DNA of 64,000 bases, from assembly GCF_027923905.1 (NCBI RefSeq), contig NZ_AP026966.1, positions 4,961,001 through 5,025,000 on the forward strand, given 5' to 3'. How positions within the stretch are numbered: position 1 is the first letter of the stretch; every line of letters begins with the position of its first letter. This DNA is from Massilia varians. GTDB lineage: Bacteria > Pseudomonadota > Gammaproteobacteria > Burkholderiales > Burkholderiaceae_D. Under the pieces are notes generated by a model. That model did not search any database and had not been told where the DNA came from. It saw nothing but the letters and a program-made list of their open reading frames with translations. Positions 52,156-61,160 of the stretch are shown here, one piece after another. Position numbers and translations under genes: made by a program.

Positions 52156-52263
52156 CGTAGGGTGGACGGCTTCACCGTCCGCGCGTTCAAACTATCTCGA
52201 TGCAGCCCGCTCGTCTGTTCTACTGCTGGTTGAACGCGCGGTCGGCAGAGCCGACCACCCTAC
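52156..52263. repeat. REP-like inverted pair, GTAGGGTG family (ends facing outward)
   Basis: The left unit is CGTAGGGTGGACGGC / CCGTCCGCGCGTTCA; the right unit TTGAACGCGCGGTCGGC / GCCGACCACCCTAC. They are separated by a spacer of about 40 bp. It starts 3 bp after the ybeY stop and lies between ybeY and corC. Confidence 0.85.
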
Positions 52264-52361
52264 TTTCCTAGCATCAACATGCGCTAACGGCGCGCATTGT
52301 GGGGCCTTTCGCCCTTTTGGTGTATCCTATACCCATCGTAACAACGGCTTCACGCCAAACT

Positions 52362-53240
52362 ATGCCCGAGTATCCCAGTGACGTCCGATCGGACGTCAAA
52401 CCCCACCGGTCGCTGTTCGAACGGCTGACCGCACTCATCTCCCCCGAGCCTGAAAACCGCGCAGAACTGCTCGAAGTCCTGCACGAAGCCCACGAGCGCA
52501 AGCTGATCGATGCCGACGCACTCTCGATGATCGAGGGCGTGTTCCAGGTGTCCGACCTGTCCGTGCGCGACATCATGGTGCCGCGTTCGCAAATGGACGT
52601 GATCGACATCACCGATCCGATAGAGCAATGGCTGCCGATCGTGCTCGAGACCCAGCACTCGCGCTTCCCTGCCATCGAGGGCGAGCGCGACAAGGTGGTC
52701 GGCATCCTGCTGGCCAAGGACCTGCTGCGCTACTATGCCGAGGACTCCTTCGACGTGCGCAAGATGCTGCGCCCGGCGATCTTCATCCCGGAATCGAAGC
52801 GCCTGAACGTGCTGCTGCGCGACTTCCGCGCCAACCATAACCACATGGCCATCGTCGTCGACGAGTACAGCGGCGTGGCCGGCCTGATCACCATCGAGGA
52901 CGTGCTCGAACAGATCGTCGGCGACATCGAGGACGAGTACGACTTCGACGAGGACGAGGACAACATCCTGTCGATCAAGGAAGGCCAGCTGGGCCCGCGC
53001 TGGCGCGTCAAGGCGCTGACCGAGATCGAGCAGTTCAACGAAGAGATCGGCGCCGACCTGCCCGAGATCGACGCCGACACCATCGGCGGCCTGGTCGCCA
53101 GCCACCTCGGGCGCATGCCGCACAAGGGCGAAGTGGTCGACCTCGACAACCTGCGCTTCGAAGTGCTGCGCGCCGACGCGCGCCAGATCCACGTGCTGCT
53201 GGTCGAGAAGCTGCCGTCGCCCGAGACCGACCGCGACTGA
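52362..53240 (+). CDS. corC: HlyC/CorC family transporter-associated protein with CBS domains (CorC/YbeX)
   Basis: This 292-residue soluble CorC/YbeX protein has a tandem CBS pair (SVRDIMVPRSQMDVIDITDP, VGILLAKDLLRYYA, IVVDEYSGVAGLITIEDVLE) and a C-terminal CorC_HlyC domain (EIDADTIGGLVASHLGRMPH, VDLDNLRFEVLRAD). CorC is linked to Mg/Co efflux and, as YbeX, to ribosome homeostasis with YbeY/YbeZ. The start is ATG 52362. The stop overlaps the lnt start by one base. Confidence 0.94.
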   Translation: MPEYPSDVRSDVKPHRSLFERLTALISPEPENRAELLEVLHEAHERKLIDADALSMIEGVFQVSDLSVRDIMVPRSQMDVIDITDPIEQWLPIVLETQHSRFPAIEGERDKVVGILLAKDLLRYYAEDSFDVRKMLRPAIFIPESKRLNVLLRDFRANHNHMAIVVDEYSGVAGLITIEDVLEQIVGDIEDEYDFDEDEDNILSIKEGQLGPRWRVKALTEIEQFNEEIGADLPEIDADTIGGLVASHLGRMPHKGEVVDLDNLRFEVLRADARQIHVLLVEKLPSPETDRD

Positions 53241-54811
53241 TGCTGCGCCGCCGTACCCAGCCCACCACCGCCCCTGATCCAGCATTACGCGGCACCAGGC
53301 CTTCCCCGAAGGCCCTGGTAGCGATGGCGCTGGCAGGCGCTGCCAGCCTGCTGTCCTTCCAGCCCTTCGGCTGGTGGCCGGTGCAGTTCCTCGCCCTTGC
53401 CTGCTTCTTCTACCAGGTCGGCATGGGCACGTCGCCGCGGCGCGGCGCGTGGCTGGGCTGGGCCTTCGGCTTCGGCTGGTCGGTGGCCGGCATGCACTGG
53501 CTGTACATCGCCGTCACCCGCTTCGGCGGCCTGCCCGCCATCCTGGGCGCGATCGCGATCGCCCTGCTCGGCCTGTACATGGGCCTGTTCGGCGCCTTCG
53601 CCGGCGGCGCCGCCAGCTGGTTGCGCCGCAAGTGGTCGCTGCCGGTGAGCGCCTTCGTGCTGCTGGTGCTGCCCGCCATGTGGGGCGTGTCGGAATGGAT
53701 GCGCGGCTGGATCTTCACCGGCTTCCCCTGGGCGGCCTCGGGCTATGCCCACAACGTCTCGCCCCTTGGCGGCTACGCGCCGCTCGTCGGCGTCTACGGC
53801 CTCGGCGTGCTGGCCGCCTTGTGCGCAGGCTGCCTGGTCATGCTGACCCAGCGCGCGCGCTGGCCGGCCATCGGCCTGCTGGCGGCCGTGATGGCGGTCG
53901 GCTTCGGCCTGAAGCAGGTCAGCTGGACCCAGGAAGTGGGACAGCCCTTGAGCGTGCGCCTGCTGCAGGGCGACGTCAGGCAGGACCAGAAATTCGACGC
54001 CGCTTATCTCCACGAGATCATCGACCGCTACCAGGCGATGATCACGGCGGCGCCGGCCGACCTGGTCGCCACGCCGGAAACGGCGATTCCCGTCACGCCG
54101 CAGCAGCTGCCCGACGGCTACCTGGGCGCGCTGCAGGGCTTTGCCCAGCAGAGCGGCAGCCACCTGATGATCGGCATTCCGACCCTGAACCGCGAGGGCC
54201 GCTATGCCAACAGCGTGATCGCGCTCGATCCGCGCGGCGCGGCGGGAACGCAGGGCTACCTCTACAACAAGCACCACCTGGTGCCCTTCGGCGAATTCAT
54301 TCCGCCGGGCTTCCGCTGGTTCACCGACCTGATGCGCATTCCGCTGGGCGACCAGACCCGCGGCGAGCCGCTGCAGGCGCCCTTCCCGGTGAAGGACCAG
54401 CTGGTGCTGCCGAATATCTGCTACGAGGACGCGTTTGGCGAAGAGATCGCGGCCCAGCTGCGCAATGCCGCGCAGCCCGCGACCCTGCTGCTGAACGTGT
54501 CGAACCTGGCCTGGTATGGCGAATCGGTGGCGATTCCGCAGCACCTGCAGATCTCGCAGATGCGCGCCATCGAAACCGGGCGCCCGATGCTGCGCTCGAC
54601 CAACAACGGCGCTACCGCCGTCATCGACGGCCGCGGCAATGTCGTGCAGCGCCTGCCCTTCTACGAGCGCGGCGTGCTGGCGGCAACGGTGCGCGGCACC
54701 GAAGGCCTGACGCCCTACGTCCGCGCCGGCAACCTGGCTTTCCTGGCGCTCGCCGGCCTGATGTTCCTTGGCGCATGGATCGCCGGCCGCTACCGCAATC
54801 GGGTTTCGTAG
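53240..54811 (+). CDS. lnt: Apolipoprotein N-acyltransferase Lnt
   Basis: Lnt adds the third acyl chain to lipoproteins. It has 523 residues: several N-terminal membrane segments and a periplasmic nitrilase-like domain with a Glu-Lys-Cys triad in DLVATPETAIPVTP (Glu), NKHHLVPFGEFIP (Lys) and LPNICYEDAFG (Cys). A last membrane segment is at LAFLALAGLMFLGAWIAGRY. The stop TAG at 54809-54811 is the TAG of the REP-like repeat that begins at 54807. The start ATG overlaps the corC stop. Confidence 0.96.
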   Translation: MLRRRTQPTTAPDPALRGTRPSPKALVAMALAGAASLLSFQPFGWWPVQFLALACFFYQVGMGTSPRRGAWLGWAFGFGWSVAGMHWLYIAVTRFGGLPAILGAIAIALLGLYMGLFGAFAGGAASWLRRKWSLPVSAFVLLVLPAMWGVSEWMRGWIFTGFPWAASGYAHNVSPLGGYAPLVGVYGLGVLAALCAGCLVMLTQRARWPAIGLLAAVMAVGFGLKQVSWTQEVGQPLSVRLLQGDVRQDQKFDAAYLHEIIDRYQAMITAAPADLVATPETAIPVTPQQLPDGYLGALQGFAQQSGSHLMIGIPTLNREGRYANSVIALDPRGAAGTQGYLYNKHHLVPFGEFIPPGFRWFTDLMRIPLGDQTRGEPLQAPFPVKDQLVLPNICYEDAFGEEIAAQLRNAAQPATLLLNVSNLAWYGESVAIPQHLQISQMRAIETGRPMLRSTNNGATAVIDGRGNVVQRLPFYERGVLAATVRGTEGLTPYVRAGNLAFLALAGLMFLGAWIAGRYRNRVS

Positions 54812-54930
54812 GGTGGACGGCTCCGCCGTCCGCGCATCCGACTCACCGACGCTCTGTGGCAACGCATCCGATCATTGAACGCGCGGACGGCGTAAAACAG
54901 TCCACTGGACTGTTTTACCGTCCACCCTAC
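54807..54930. repeat. REP-like inverted pair with nested 27-nt palindrome
   Basis: The left unit CGTAGGGTGGACGGC / CCGTCCGCGC is normal. In the right unit the stem loop is replaced by an exact 27-nt palindrome at 54892-54918: arms GTAAAACAGTCCA and TGGACTGTTTTAC around a central C. The outer GGACGG / CCGTCC pairing is kept. The first bases overlap the lnt stop codon. Confidence 0.85.
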
Positions 54931-54958
54931 AAAAACCCCACCAATTCGTACTGCTGAG

Positions 54959-54986
54959 TTGAATCGCTCCCCAGAATACCGATAAA
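54959..54986 (+). promoter_or_regulatory. Possible promoter of glyQ-glyS
   Basis: TTGAAT (54959-54964) and GATAAA (54981-54986) are separated by 16 bp, 83 bp upstream of the glyQ start. It is a moderate match to the sigma-70 consensus and lies in AT-richer DNA between the repeat and glyQ. Confidence 0.4.
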
Positions 54987-55068
54987 ACTTAGTAGAATTG
55001 GTCATTTGGCAAATTTACCGTGACCGCGGCAGGCAATGCCGCAGCGCCTCACCTATCGCTCACATCCG

Positions 55069-56013
55069 ATGCTCACATTCCAACAAATCATCCTCACCCT
55101 GCAGACCTACTGGGACAAGCAGGGTTGCGCACTGCTGCAGCCCTATGACATGGAAGTCGGCGCAGGCACCTTCCACACCGGCACCTTCTTGCGCGCGATC
55201 GGCCCGGAGCCGTGGCGCGCCGCCTACGTGCAGCCGTCGCGCCGTCCGAAGGATGGCCGCTACGGCGAGAACCCGAACCGCCTGCAGCACTACTACCAGT
55301 ACCAGGTGGTGCTGAAGCCCGCGCCGGAAAACATCCTCGACCTCTACCTCGGCTCGCTCGAGGCCCTGGGCCTGGATCTGAAGAAGAACGACGTGCGCTT
55401 CGTGGAAGACGACTGGGAAAGCCCGACCCTGGGCGCCTGGGGCCTGGGCTGGGAAGTCTGGCTGAACGGCATGGAAGTCACCCAGTTCACCTATTTCCAG
55501 CAGGTCGGCGGCCTCGATTGCAAGCCGGTGCTGGGCGAGATCACCTACGGCATCGAGCGCCTGGCCATGTACCTGCAGGGCGTCGAGAACGTCTACGACC
55601 TGGTGTGGACCGAGTGGGAGGAAAATGGTGCGGCCGGCGCTCCGGTCAAGAAGACCCTGTCGTACGGCGACGTCTTCCACCAGAACGAAGTCGAGCAGTC
55701 GACCTACAACTTCGAGCATGCCAACACCGAACTGCTGTTCCAGGCGTTCAGCAACCACGAAGCCGAGGCCAAGCGCCTGGTCGAGCTGCAGCTGACCCTG
55801 CCGGCCTACGAGCAGATCATGAAGGCTTCGCACAGCTTCAACATGCTGGACGCGCGCGGCGCCATCTCGGTGACCGAACGCGCCGCCTACATCGGCCGCG
55901 TGCGCACCCTGTCGCGCCTGGTGGCTCAGGCCTATTACGAGTCGCGCGAGAAGCTGGGCTTCCCGATGCTTGGGGCCGCCGAGGCCCGGGCTGACCAAAA
56001 GAACGCCGCTTGA
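55069..56013 (+). CDS. glyQ: Glycyl-tRNA synthetase alpha subunit
   Basis: This is the catalytic alpha chain of the alpha2-beta2 class-II enzyme that charges tRNA-Gly. It has 314 residues. Segments [40 protein letters not shown] and [20 protein letters not shown] are characteristic. The start ATG 55069 ([12 protein letters not shown]) is the usual N-terminus in Burkholderiales; an ATG 11 codons earlier is less likely. glyS follows 17 bp later. Confidence 0.96.
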   Translation: MLTFQQIILTLQTYWDKQGCALLQPYDMEVGAGTFHTGTFLRAIGPEPWRAAYVQPSRRPKDGRYGENPNRLQHYYQYQVVLKPAPENILDLYLGSLEALGLDLKKNDVRFVEDDWESPTLGAWGLGWEVWLNGMEVTQFTYFQQVGGLDCKPVLGEITYGIERLAMYLQGVENVYDLVWTEWEENGAAGAPVKKTLSYGDVFHQNEVEQSTYNFEHANTELLFQAFSNHEAEAKRLVELQLTLPAYEQIMKASHSFNMLDARGAISVTERAAYIGRVRTLSRLVAQAYYESREKLGFPMLGAAEARADQKNAA

Positions 56014-56030
56014 AAAGAACAGAACAGACC

Positions 56031-58127
56031 ATGAATCAAACACTCCTCGTCGAAATCCAGACCGAAGAACTGCCCCCGAAAGCGCTCGTCAAGCTGGGCG
56101 CCGCGTTTGCCAACGGCATCGCCAATGGCCTGAAGGCGCGCGACTTTTTGGAAAGCGACAGCGTCGTCACCTCGCACGCCACCCCGCGCCGCCTGGCCGT
56201 CATGATCACCAACGTGCGCGGCACCTCGCCCGACAAATCGATCCGCGAAAAGGTGCTGCCGGTGTCGGTTGCCCTGGACAAGGACGGCAATCCGAGCGCC
56301 CCGCTGGCCAAGAAGCTGGCCGCGCTGGGCTTCCCCGACCTGAAGATCGGCGACCTCGAACGCGCCCAGGACGGCAAGGCCGAATCCTTCTTCTACACTT
56401 ACACCGCCAGCGGCAGCGCGCTCGCCAGCGCCCTGCAGGACGTGCTGCAGGACAGCGTCGCCAAGCTGCCGATCCCGAAAGTGATGAGCTACCAGCGCCC
56501 GAGCGGCGACACCGTGCACTTCGTGCGCCCAGTGCACCTGCTGCTCGCCCTGCACGGCGAACAGGTGCTGCCGCTGACGCTGCTGGGCCTGGAAGCCGGC
56601 CGCCACACCATGGGCCACCGCTTCCTGTCGCACGGCGGGAGAATCGCCATCCCGCACGCCGACCAGTACGCCAGCGTGCTGGAAAACGAAGGCAAGGTGC
56701 TCTCCAGCGCGGAGGCACGCAAGGAAAGCATCCGCAAGCAGCTGCTGGACAAGGCAGGCGCCGACCAGGTCCTGATGCCGGAGTCGCTGCTCGACGAAGT
56801 CGCCGCGCTGGTCGAATGGCCGGTGGTCTACGAATGCCGCTTCGAGGACGAATTCCTGGCCGTGCCGCAGGAATGCCTGATCCTCACCATGCAGACCAAC
56901 CAGAAGTATTTCGCGCTGACGGACAGCACCGGCAAGCTGCGCTCGCGCTTCCTGATCGTGTCGAACATCGCCACCGACGATCCGTCCGCCATCGTCGGCG
57001 GCAACGAGCGCGTAGTGCGCCCGCGCCTCTCGGACGCCAAGTTCTTCTTCGAGCAGGACAAGAAGAAGACCCTGGAATCGCGCCTGCCGCTGCTGGAAAA
57101 CGTGGTCTATCACAACAAGCTCGGCACCCAGCTCGAGCGCAGCGAACGCGTCACCGTCCTGGCGAGCAGCATCGCGCGCCGCCTGGGCTATGACGTGCCG
57201 CTGGCCGAACGCGGCGCCCGCCTGGCCAAGGCCGACCTGCTGACCGACATGGTCGGCGAGTTCCCCGAACTGCAGGGCATCATGGGCACCTACTACGCAC
57301 GCCACGACGGCGAGCACGAGGAAGTCGCCCTGGCCGCTTCCGAGCACTACCAGCCGCGCTTCGCCGGCGATACCCTGCCGTCCACCAATACCGGCCTGGT
57401 GGCCGCGCTGGCCGACAAGCTGGAAACCCTGGTCGGCATCTGGGCCATCGGCCTGCAGCCGACCGGCGAGAAGGATCCGTTCGCGCTGCGCCGCCACGCC
57501 CTGGGCGTGATGCGCATGCTGGTCGAGAAGCGCCTGCCGCTGTCGATCTCCGAGCTGCTGGCCGCAGCGGCCGGCGTGTTCGAAGGCCAGGCCGCGTTCA
57601 AGGATCCGCGCGCCGAGGTCACCGTGTTCATGCTGGACCGCCTGCGCGGCATGCTGCGCGAGCGCGGCTTCTCGCCGAACGAGGTCGAGGCCGTCCTGGC
57701 CCAGAACCCGGACCGCGTCGACGACGTCGTCCAGCGCCTGGAAGCGGTGCAGGCCTTCGCCGCCCTGCCGGAGTCGAGCTCGCTGGCCGCCGCCAACAAG
57801 CGCATCACCAACATCCTCAAGAAGAACGAGGAGGCGATGCCGGCCGACGCTTCGGTCAAGCAGGCGCTGCTGATCGAGCCGGCGGAAAGCGCGCTGGCCG
57901 CCAAGATGACCGCGCTCGAGGGCGAGGTCACCAGCGCGTTCGAGAACAGCGACTTCACCGGCGCCCTCAGGACCCTGGCGCTGATGAAGGATGAAGTCGA
58001 CGCCTTCTTCAACGACGTCATGGTGATGGCGGAAGACGTCAACCTGCGCAACAACCGCCTGGCGCTGCTGTCGCAGCTGCACGGCATGATGAACCGCGTC
58101 GCGGATATTTCGAAGCTCGCGGCATAA
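56031..58127 (+). CDS. glyS: Glycyl-tRNA synthetase beta subunit
   Basis: This 698-residue beta chain binds tRNA-Gly for the catalytic alpha chain. Landmarks are [30 protein letters not shown] [30 protein letters not shown] [55 protein letters not shown] and the anticodon-binding-like C-terminus ([20 protein letters not shown]). ATG 56031 is preferred. Confidence 0.97.
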   Translation: MNQTLLVEIQTEELPPKALVKLGAAFANGIANGLKARDFLESDSVVTSHATPRRLAVMITNVRGTSPDKSIREKVLPVSVALDKDGNPSAPLAKKLAALGFPDLKIGDLERAQDGKAESFFYTYTASGSALASALQDVLQDSVAKLPIPKVMSYQRPSGDTVHFVRPVHLLLALHGEQVLPLTLLGLEAGRHTMGHRFLSHGGRIAIPHADQYASVLENEGKVLSSAEARKESIRKQLLDKAGADQVLMPESLLDEVAALVEWPVVYECRFEDEFLAVPQECLILTMQTNQKYFALTDSTGKLRSRFLIVSNIATDDPSAIVGGNERVVRPRLSDAKFFFEQDKKKTLESRLPLLENVVYHNKLGTQLERSERVTVLASSIARRLGYDVPLAERGARLAKADLLTDMVGEFPELQGIMGTYYARHDGEHEEVALAASEHYQPRFAGDTLPSTNTGLVAALADKLETLVGIWAIGLQPTGEKDPFALRRHALGVMRMLVEKRLPLSISELLAAAAGVFEGQAAFKDPRAEVTVFMLDRLRGMLRERGFSPNEVEAVLAQNPDRVDDVVQRLEAVQAFAALPESSSLAAANKRITNILKKNEEAMPADASVKQALLIEPAESALAAKMTALEGEVTSAFENSDFTGALRTLALMKDEVDAFFNDVMVMAEDVNLRNNRLALLSQLHGMMNRVADISKLAA

Positions 58128-58136
58128 GGCCTTATC

Positions 58137-58691
58137 ATGAAACTCATCATCCTCGACCGGGATGGAGTCATCAACCACGATTCGCCGGACTTCATCAAGT
58201 CGCCGGCGGAGTGGATCCCCATTCCCGGCTCGCTGGAAGCGATCGCCCGCCTGAACCAGGCGGGCTACCGGGTCGTGATCGCCTCGAACCAGTCGGGCAT
58301 CGCGCGCCAACTGTTCGACATCACGACCCTGAACGCGATCCACCAGAAACTGCACGCCAGCGCCCAGCTGGCCGGCGCCGACATCGACGCCATCTTCTTC
58401 TGTCCGCACGCCGCCAGCGACAACTGCGATTGCCGCAAGCCGAAGGCCGGCATGTTCGAAGAGATCAGCAAGCGCTACAAGCTGAGCCTGAAGGGCGTGC
58501 CGACCGTGGGCGATTCGCTGCGCGACCTGCAGGCCGGTTTTATCATGGGCTGCGTGCCCTACCTGGTCCTGACCGGCAAGGGCGAGAAGACGCAGCAGAC
58601 CGGGGGCCTGCCGCCCGGCACCCAGGTATTCCCCGACCTCGCGTCGATGGTGAACGCCTTTCTCAAGACCGCGGCACAGCGGCCCGAGTAA
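58137..58691 (+). CDS. gmhB: D-glycero-beta-D-manno-heptose 1,7-bisphosphate 7-phosphatase GmhB
   Basis: GmhB makes heptose 1-phosphate for the LPS inner core. The 184-residue HAD-superfamily protein has LDRDGVINHDSPDFIKSP (nucleophile Asp), VIASNQSGIARQLFD (Ser/Thr motif), the zinc-site loop FFCPHAASDNCDCRKPKAGM and VGDSLRDLQAG (Asp motif). It is 9 bp after glyS. waaC and waaA nearby use the heptose/Kdo pathway. Confidence 0.96.
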   Translation: MKLIILDRDGVINHDSPDFIKSPAEWIPIPGSLEAIARLNQAGYRVVIASNQSGIARQLFDITTLNAIHQKLHASAQLAGADIDAIFFCPHAASDNCDCRKPKAGMFEEISKRYKLSLKGVPTVGDSLRDLQAGFIMGCVPYLVLTGKGEKTQQTGGLPPGTQVFPDLASMVNAFLKTAAQRPE

Positions 58692-58739
58692 ATAAGCAAG
58701 CTATCACATCCAGAACCAGTCCAATTGTCCGGAGCCCCT

Positions 58740-59480
58740 TTGCATACCCTCAGCCTGTTCCTGCGTTCCCTGCTCTTCAAGATCGTCATGATCGTGGCCA
58801 CCGTGGTGTGGGCCTGTGTATGCTTCCTGGCGGCGCCGCTGCCCTACAACAAGCGCTTCTGGGTGACCTCGCGCTGGAACGTCTTCATCATCTGGGCTGC
58901 GCGCGTCATCTGCGGCATCCGCTACGAGTTCAAGGGCTACGAGAACCTGCCGGACGGCCCGGCCATCATCCTGTCCAAGCACCAGTCGGCGTGGGAGACC
59001 ATCTTCCTGCTGCCGAACCTCACCCGGCCCCTGGTCTACGTCTTCAAAAAAGAGATCCTCTACATCCCCTTCTTCGGCTGGGGCATGGCGTTGCTGCGCA
59101 TGATCCCGATCGACCGCAAGCAGGGCAAGAACGCGTTCGCCCAGGTGGTCAGGCATGGCCGCCGCCGCCTCGCGGACGGCCAGTGGATCATCATGTTCCC
59201 GGAAGGGACGCGCATCCCGGTCGGCCAGAAAGGCAAGTACAAGAGCGGCGGTACGCGCCTGGCTGTCGAAACCCAAACCGTGGTCGTCCCGATCGCGCAT
59301 AATTCAGGCGAGTGCTGGCCGAAGAATTCCTTCCTCAAGCGCCCCGGCCTGATCACGGTTTCGATCGGCAAGCCGATTTCGCCGGACAACCACACCCCCG
59401 ACAGCATGATGCAAGAGGTCGAAAATTGGATAGAATCCGAAATGCGCGTTATCTCGCCCCACGTCTACAAAGGTGGCTGA
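58740..59480 (+). CDS. plsC: 1-acyl-sn-glycerol-3-phosphate acyltransferase PlsC
   Basis: PlsC makes phosphatidic acid from lysophosphatidic acid at the membrane. It has about 246 residues: an N-terminal membrane segment (LFKIVMIVATVVWACVCFLA), then motif I ILSKHQSAWETIFL with H-x4-E, GMALLRMIPIDR, and motif III IIMFPEGTRIPVG. The start was set at TTG 58740 because GGAG precedes it by 5 nt; another TTG is 15 bp up. Confidence 0.92.
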   Translation: MHTLSLFLRSLLFKIVMIVATVVWACVCFLAAPLPYNKRFWVTSRWNVFIIWAARVICGIRYEFKGYENLPDGPAIILSKHQSAWETIFLLPNLTRPLVYVFKKEILYIPFFGWGMALLRMIPIDRKQGKNAFAQVVRHGRRRLADGQWIIMFPEGTRIPVGQKGKYKSGGTRLAVETQTVVVPIAHNSGECWPKNSFLKRPGLITVSIGKPISPDNHTPDSMMQEVENWIESEMRVISPHVYKGG

Positions 59481-59524
59481 GCGACGTCAGCGCCCAGATC
59501 AGGAATTCAAGACCGCAGCAATCC

Positions 59525-60427
59525 ATGACCTCCTCCAGGATCGACGGGCACCAGCTGGAACTGTTTGCACAGGAATTCTTCGCGGCGCTCAAGCCTTCGG
59601 ATAAACCGGCTCCGCCCGCGCAGCCTCTCTTCAAGGCGCCGCCTCCGGCGCCGCGCCACCTCATCCCGACGCCGCCGGTCGCCGACGGCGAGCCGCCGCT
59701 CAAGCGCATCGTCCTCGGCGCCCACACCGTCGATTACGCCCTGCGCCGCTCGACGCGCCGCTCGATCGGCTTCATGATCGACGACGACGGCCTGCGCGTG
59801 ACCGCCCCGCGCCGCTGCACCCAGATCGACATCGACAACGCGATCCGCGCCAAGCAGCGCTGGATCCTCACCAAGCTGCTGGAGCGCGGCGAGCGCCGCG
59901 CCCAGCGCCAGGAACGCATACCGGTGGCGTGGAAGGACGGCGCCCGCCTGCCCTACCTGGGCGGCGAGATCACCCTGCGGCTGGAAGAAGCGTCGCGCAG
60001 CCACTGCCAGTACGATGCGGCGAACCGCGAGCTGTGGATCGGCGTGGTGCCCGGCCTGTCGGAATGGCAGCTGAAGGAACGCGTCAAGCTGTGGTTCCAG
60101 GCCGAGGCGAAACGGCTGTTCAGGGAGCGCCTGGATTTCTTCGCGCCGCAGCTGAACGTGGCCTACAAGGCCTTTGCGCTGTCGTCGGCCGGCACGCGCT
60201 GGGGTTCGTGCACGATCGAGGGGAATATCCGCCTGAACTGGCGCCTGGTGCACTATCCGGCTTCCCTGGTGGACTACGTGGTGGTGCACGAACTGGCGCA
60301 CCTGCGCGAAATGAACCACAGCCCGCGCTTCTGGGCGACGGTGGCCGAGGTGTATCCGGATTACGACGGGGCGCGGCTGGCGCTCAAGAAGCGCTCGCTG
60401 GAGATGCCAGTTTTATTTGCGGATTGA
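59525..60427 (+). CDS. YgjP-like (DUF45) metal-dependent hydrolase
   Basis: This 300-residue protein of the YgjP/M48-related metallopeptidase family has a Pro-rich N-terminus (about 30-55), then SIGFMIDDDGLRVTAPRRCT, GGEITLRLEEASRSH, SAGTRWGSCTIEGNIRLNWR (family signature) and the zinc motif VVHELAHLREMNHSPRFW (HExxH plus His). The substrate is unknown. The start is ATG 59525. It follows plsC by 44 bp and ends 4 bp before a REP-like repeat. Confidence 0.9.
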   Translation: MTSSRIDGHQLELFAQEFFAALKPSDKPAPPAQPLFKAPPPAPRHLIPTPPVADGEPPLKRIVLGAHTVDYALRRSTRRSIGFMIDDDGLRVTAPRRCTQIDIDNAIRAKQRWILTKLLERGERRAQRQERIPVAWKDGARLPYLGGEITLRLEEASRSHCQYDAANRELWIGVVPGLSEWQLKERVKLWFQAEAKRLFRERLDFFAPQLNVAYKAFALSSAGTRWGSCTIEGNIRLNWRLVHYPASLVDYVVVHELAHLREMNHSPRFWATVAEVYPDYDGARLALKKRSLEMPVLFAD

Positions 60428-60431
60428 TTTT

Positions 60432-60565
60432 CGTAGGGTGGGCGGGTCTGCCGCCCACGCGGTGATCGCCATCGGCTCCGTTATCGCGCCGGATGATCTC
60501 GCTTCAAACTATCACCGCGTGGGCGGCAAAGCGTGATCTGGTCCACTGGACCAGATCACCCCTAC
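60432..60565. repeat. REP-like inverted pair with nested 27-nt palindrome (second case)
   Basis: The left unit CGTAGGGTGGGCGGG / CCGCCCACGCGG is normal. The right unit ATCACCGCGTGGGCGGC is interrupted by an exact 27-nt palindrome at 60533-60559, with arms GTGATCTGGTCCA and TGGACCAGATCAC around C, and ends CCCTAC. The core GTCCACTGGAC is the same as in the 54892 palindrome. The last bases supply the stop codon of the YcxB-like gene on the other strand. Confidence 0.85.
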
Positions 60566-61110
60566 AGAAGCGAATCCCGGCGGGCAGCCGCCAACTCTTT
60601 CATCGCCCCCTTCTGCGCATCCGACAGCGCCCGATACGGAATCGGCAAGGTCCCGCGCTTGAGCACCATCATGAACCCGCGCGAGTAGGTGCGCACGCCG
60701 ATCACGTCTTCCCACCCGATCAGGGTCACGCCCCCGCTGGTGCGCACGATGCCGTGCTGGTCGATGGTGAACTCGTAGGTGCGGCGTCCGCGGCCGAGCA
60801 TGACGAAATGGAGGGCGGCGCCCAGGGTGCTTTTCAGGCGCAGGTAGAGGCTGGCTGGCCAGCGGATGCGGCGGCGGCGGATGAGGAAGCCGCCGTGCTG
60901 CCACATGAAGCTGATGTATTCGCCGAGCGTGTAGCGCACGAAGAAATGCAGTTCGGACAAGGGGACGGGAGGCGCAGCGGATGGCGCCGGCATGTCGACG
61001 GGGCGGTCACTCACAGGCACGTGCAGCAGCTTGTCGTCGGCCTGTTCCTGGATCAGCATGGCGACGGGTTTATTGCTGTTAACGGGCCTCGGGTGATTAA
61101 ACGACAACAT
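60562..61110 (-). CDS. YcxB-like protein
   Basis: This 182-residue protein has a C-terminal YcxB-like domain (YEFTIDQHGIVRTSGGVTLI, GWEDVIGVRTYSRGFMMVLK, GTLPIPYRAL). The N-terminal half is more polar (PVSDRPVDMPAPSAAPPVPL), with a mildly hydrophobic stretch further on (SELHFFVRYTLGEYISFMWQ). The function is unknown. AGGGG precedes ATG 61110. Its stop codon TAG (60564-60562) lies inside a REP-like repeat. It follows waaA on the same strand. Confidence 0.8.
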   Translation of the reverse strand: MLSFNHPRPVNSNKPVAMLIQEQADDKLLHVPVSDRPVDMPAPSAAPPVPLSELHFFVRYTLGEYISFMWQHGGFLIRRRRIRWPASLYLRLKSTLGAALHFVMLGRGRRTYEFTIDQHGIVRTSGGVTLIGWEDVIGVRTYSRGFMMVLKRGTLPIPYRALSDAQKGAMKELAAARRDSLL

Positions 61111-61160
61111 AGCGCATCCCCTGGTTATTATCCGAGCTCGAACCGGAATGGTAGCAAAAC

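Noticed and set aside
55935-58409. 824-codon minus-strand open frame
   Set aside because: Shadow of glyS and gmhB with no recognisable domain.
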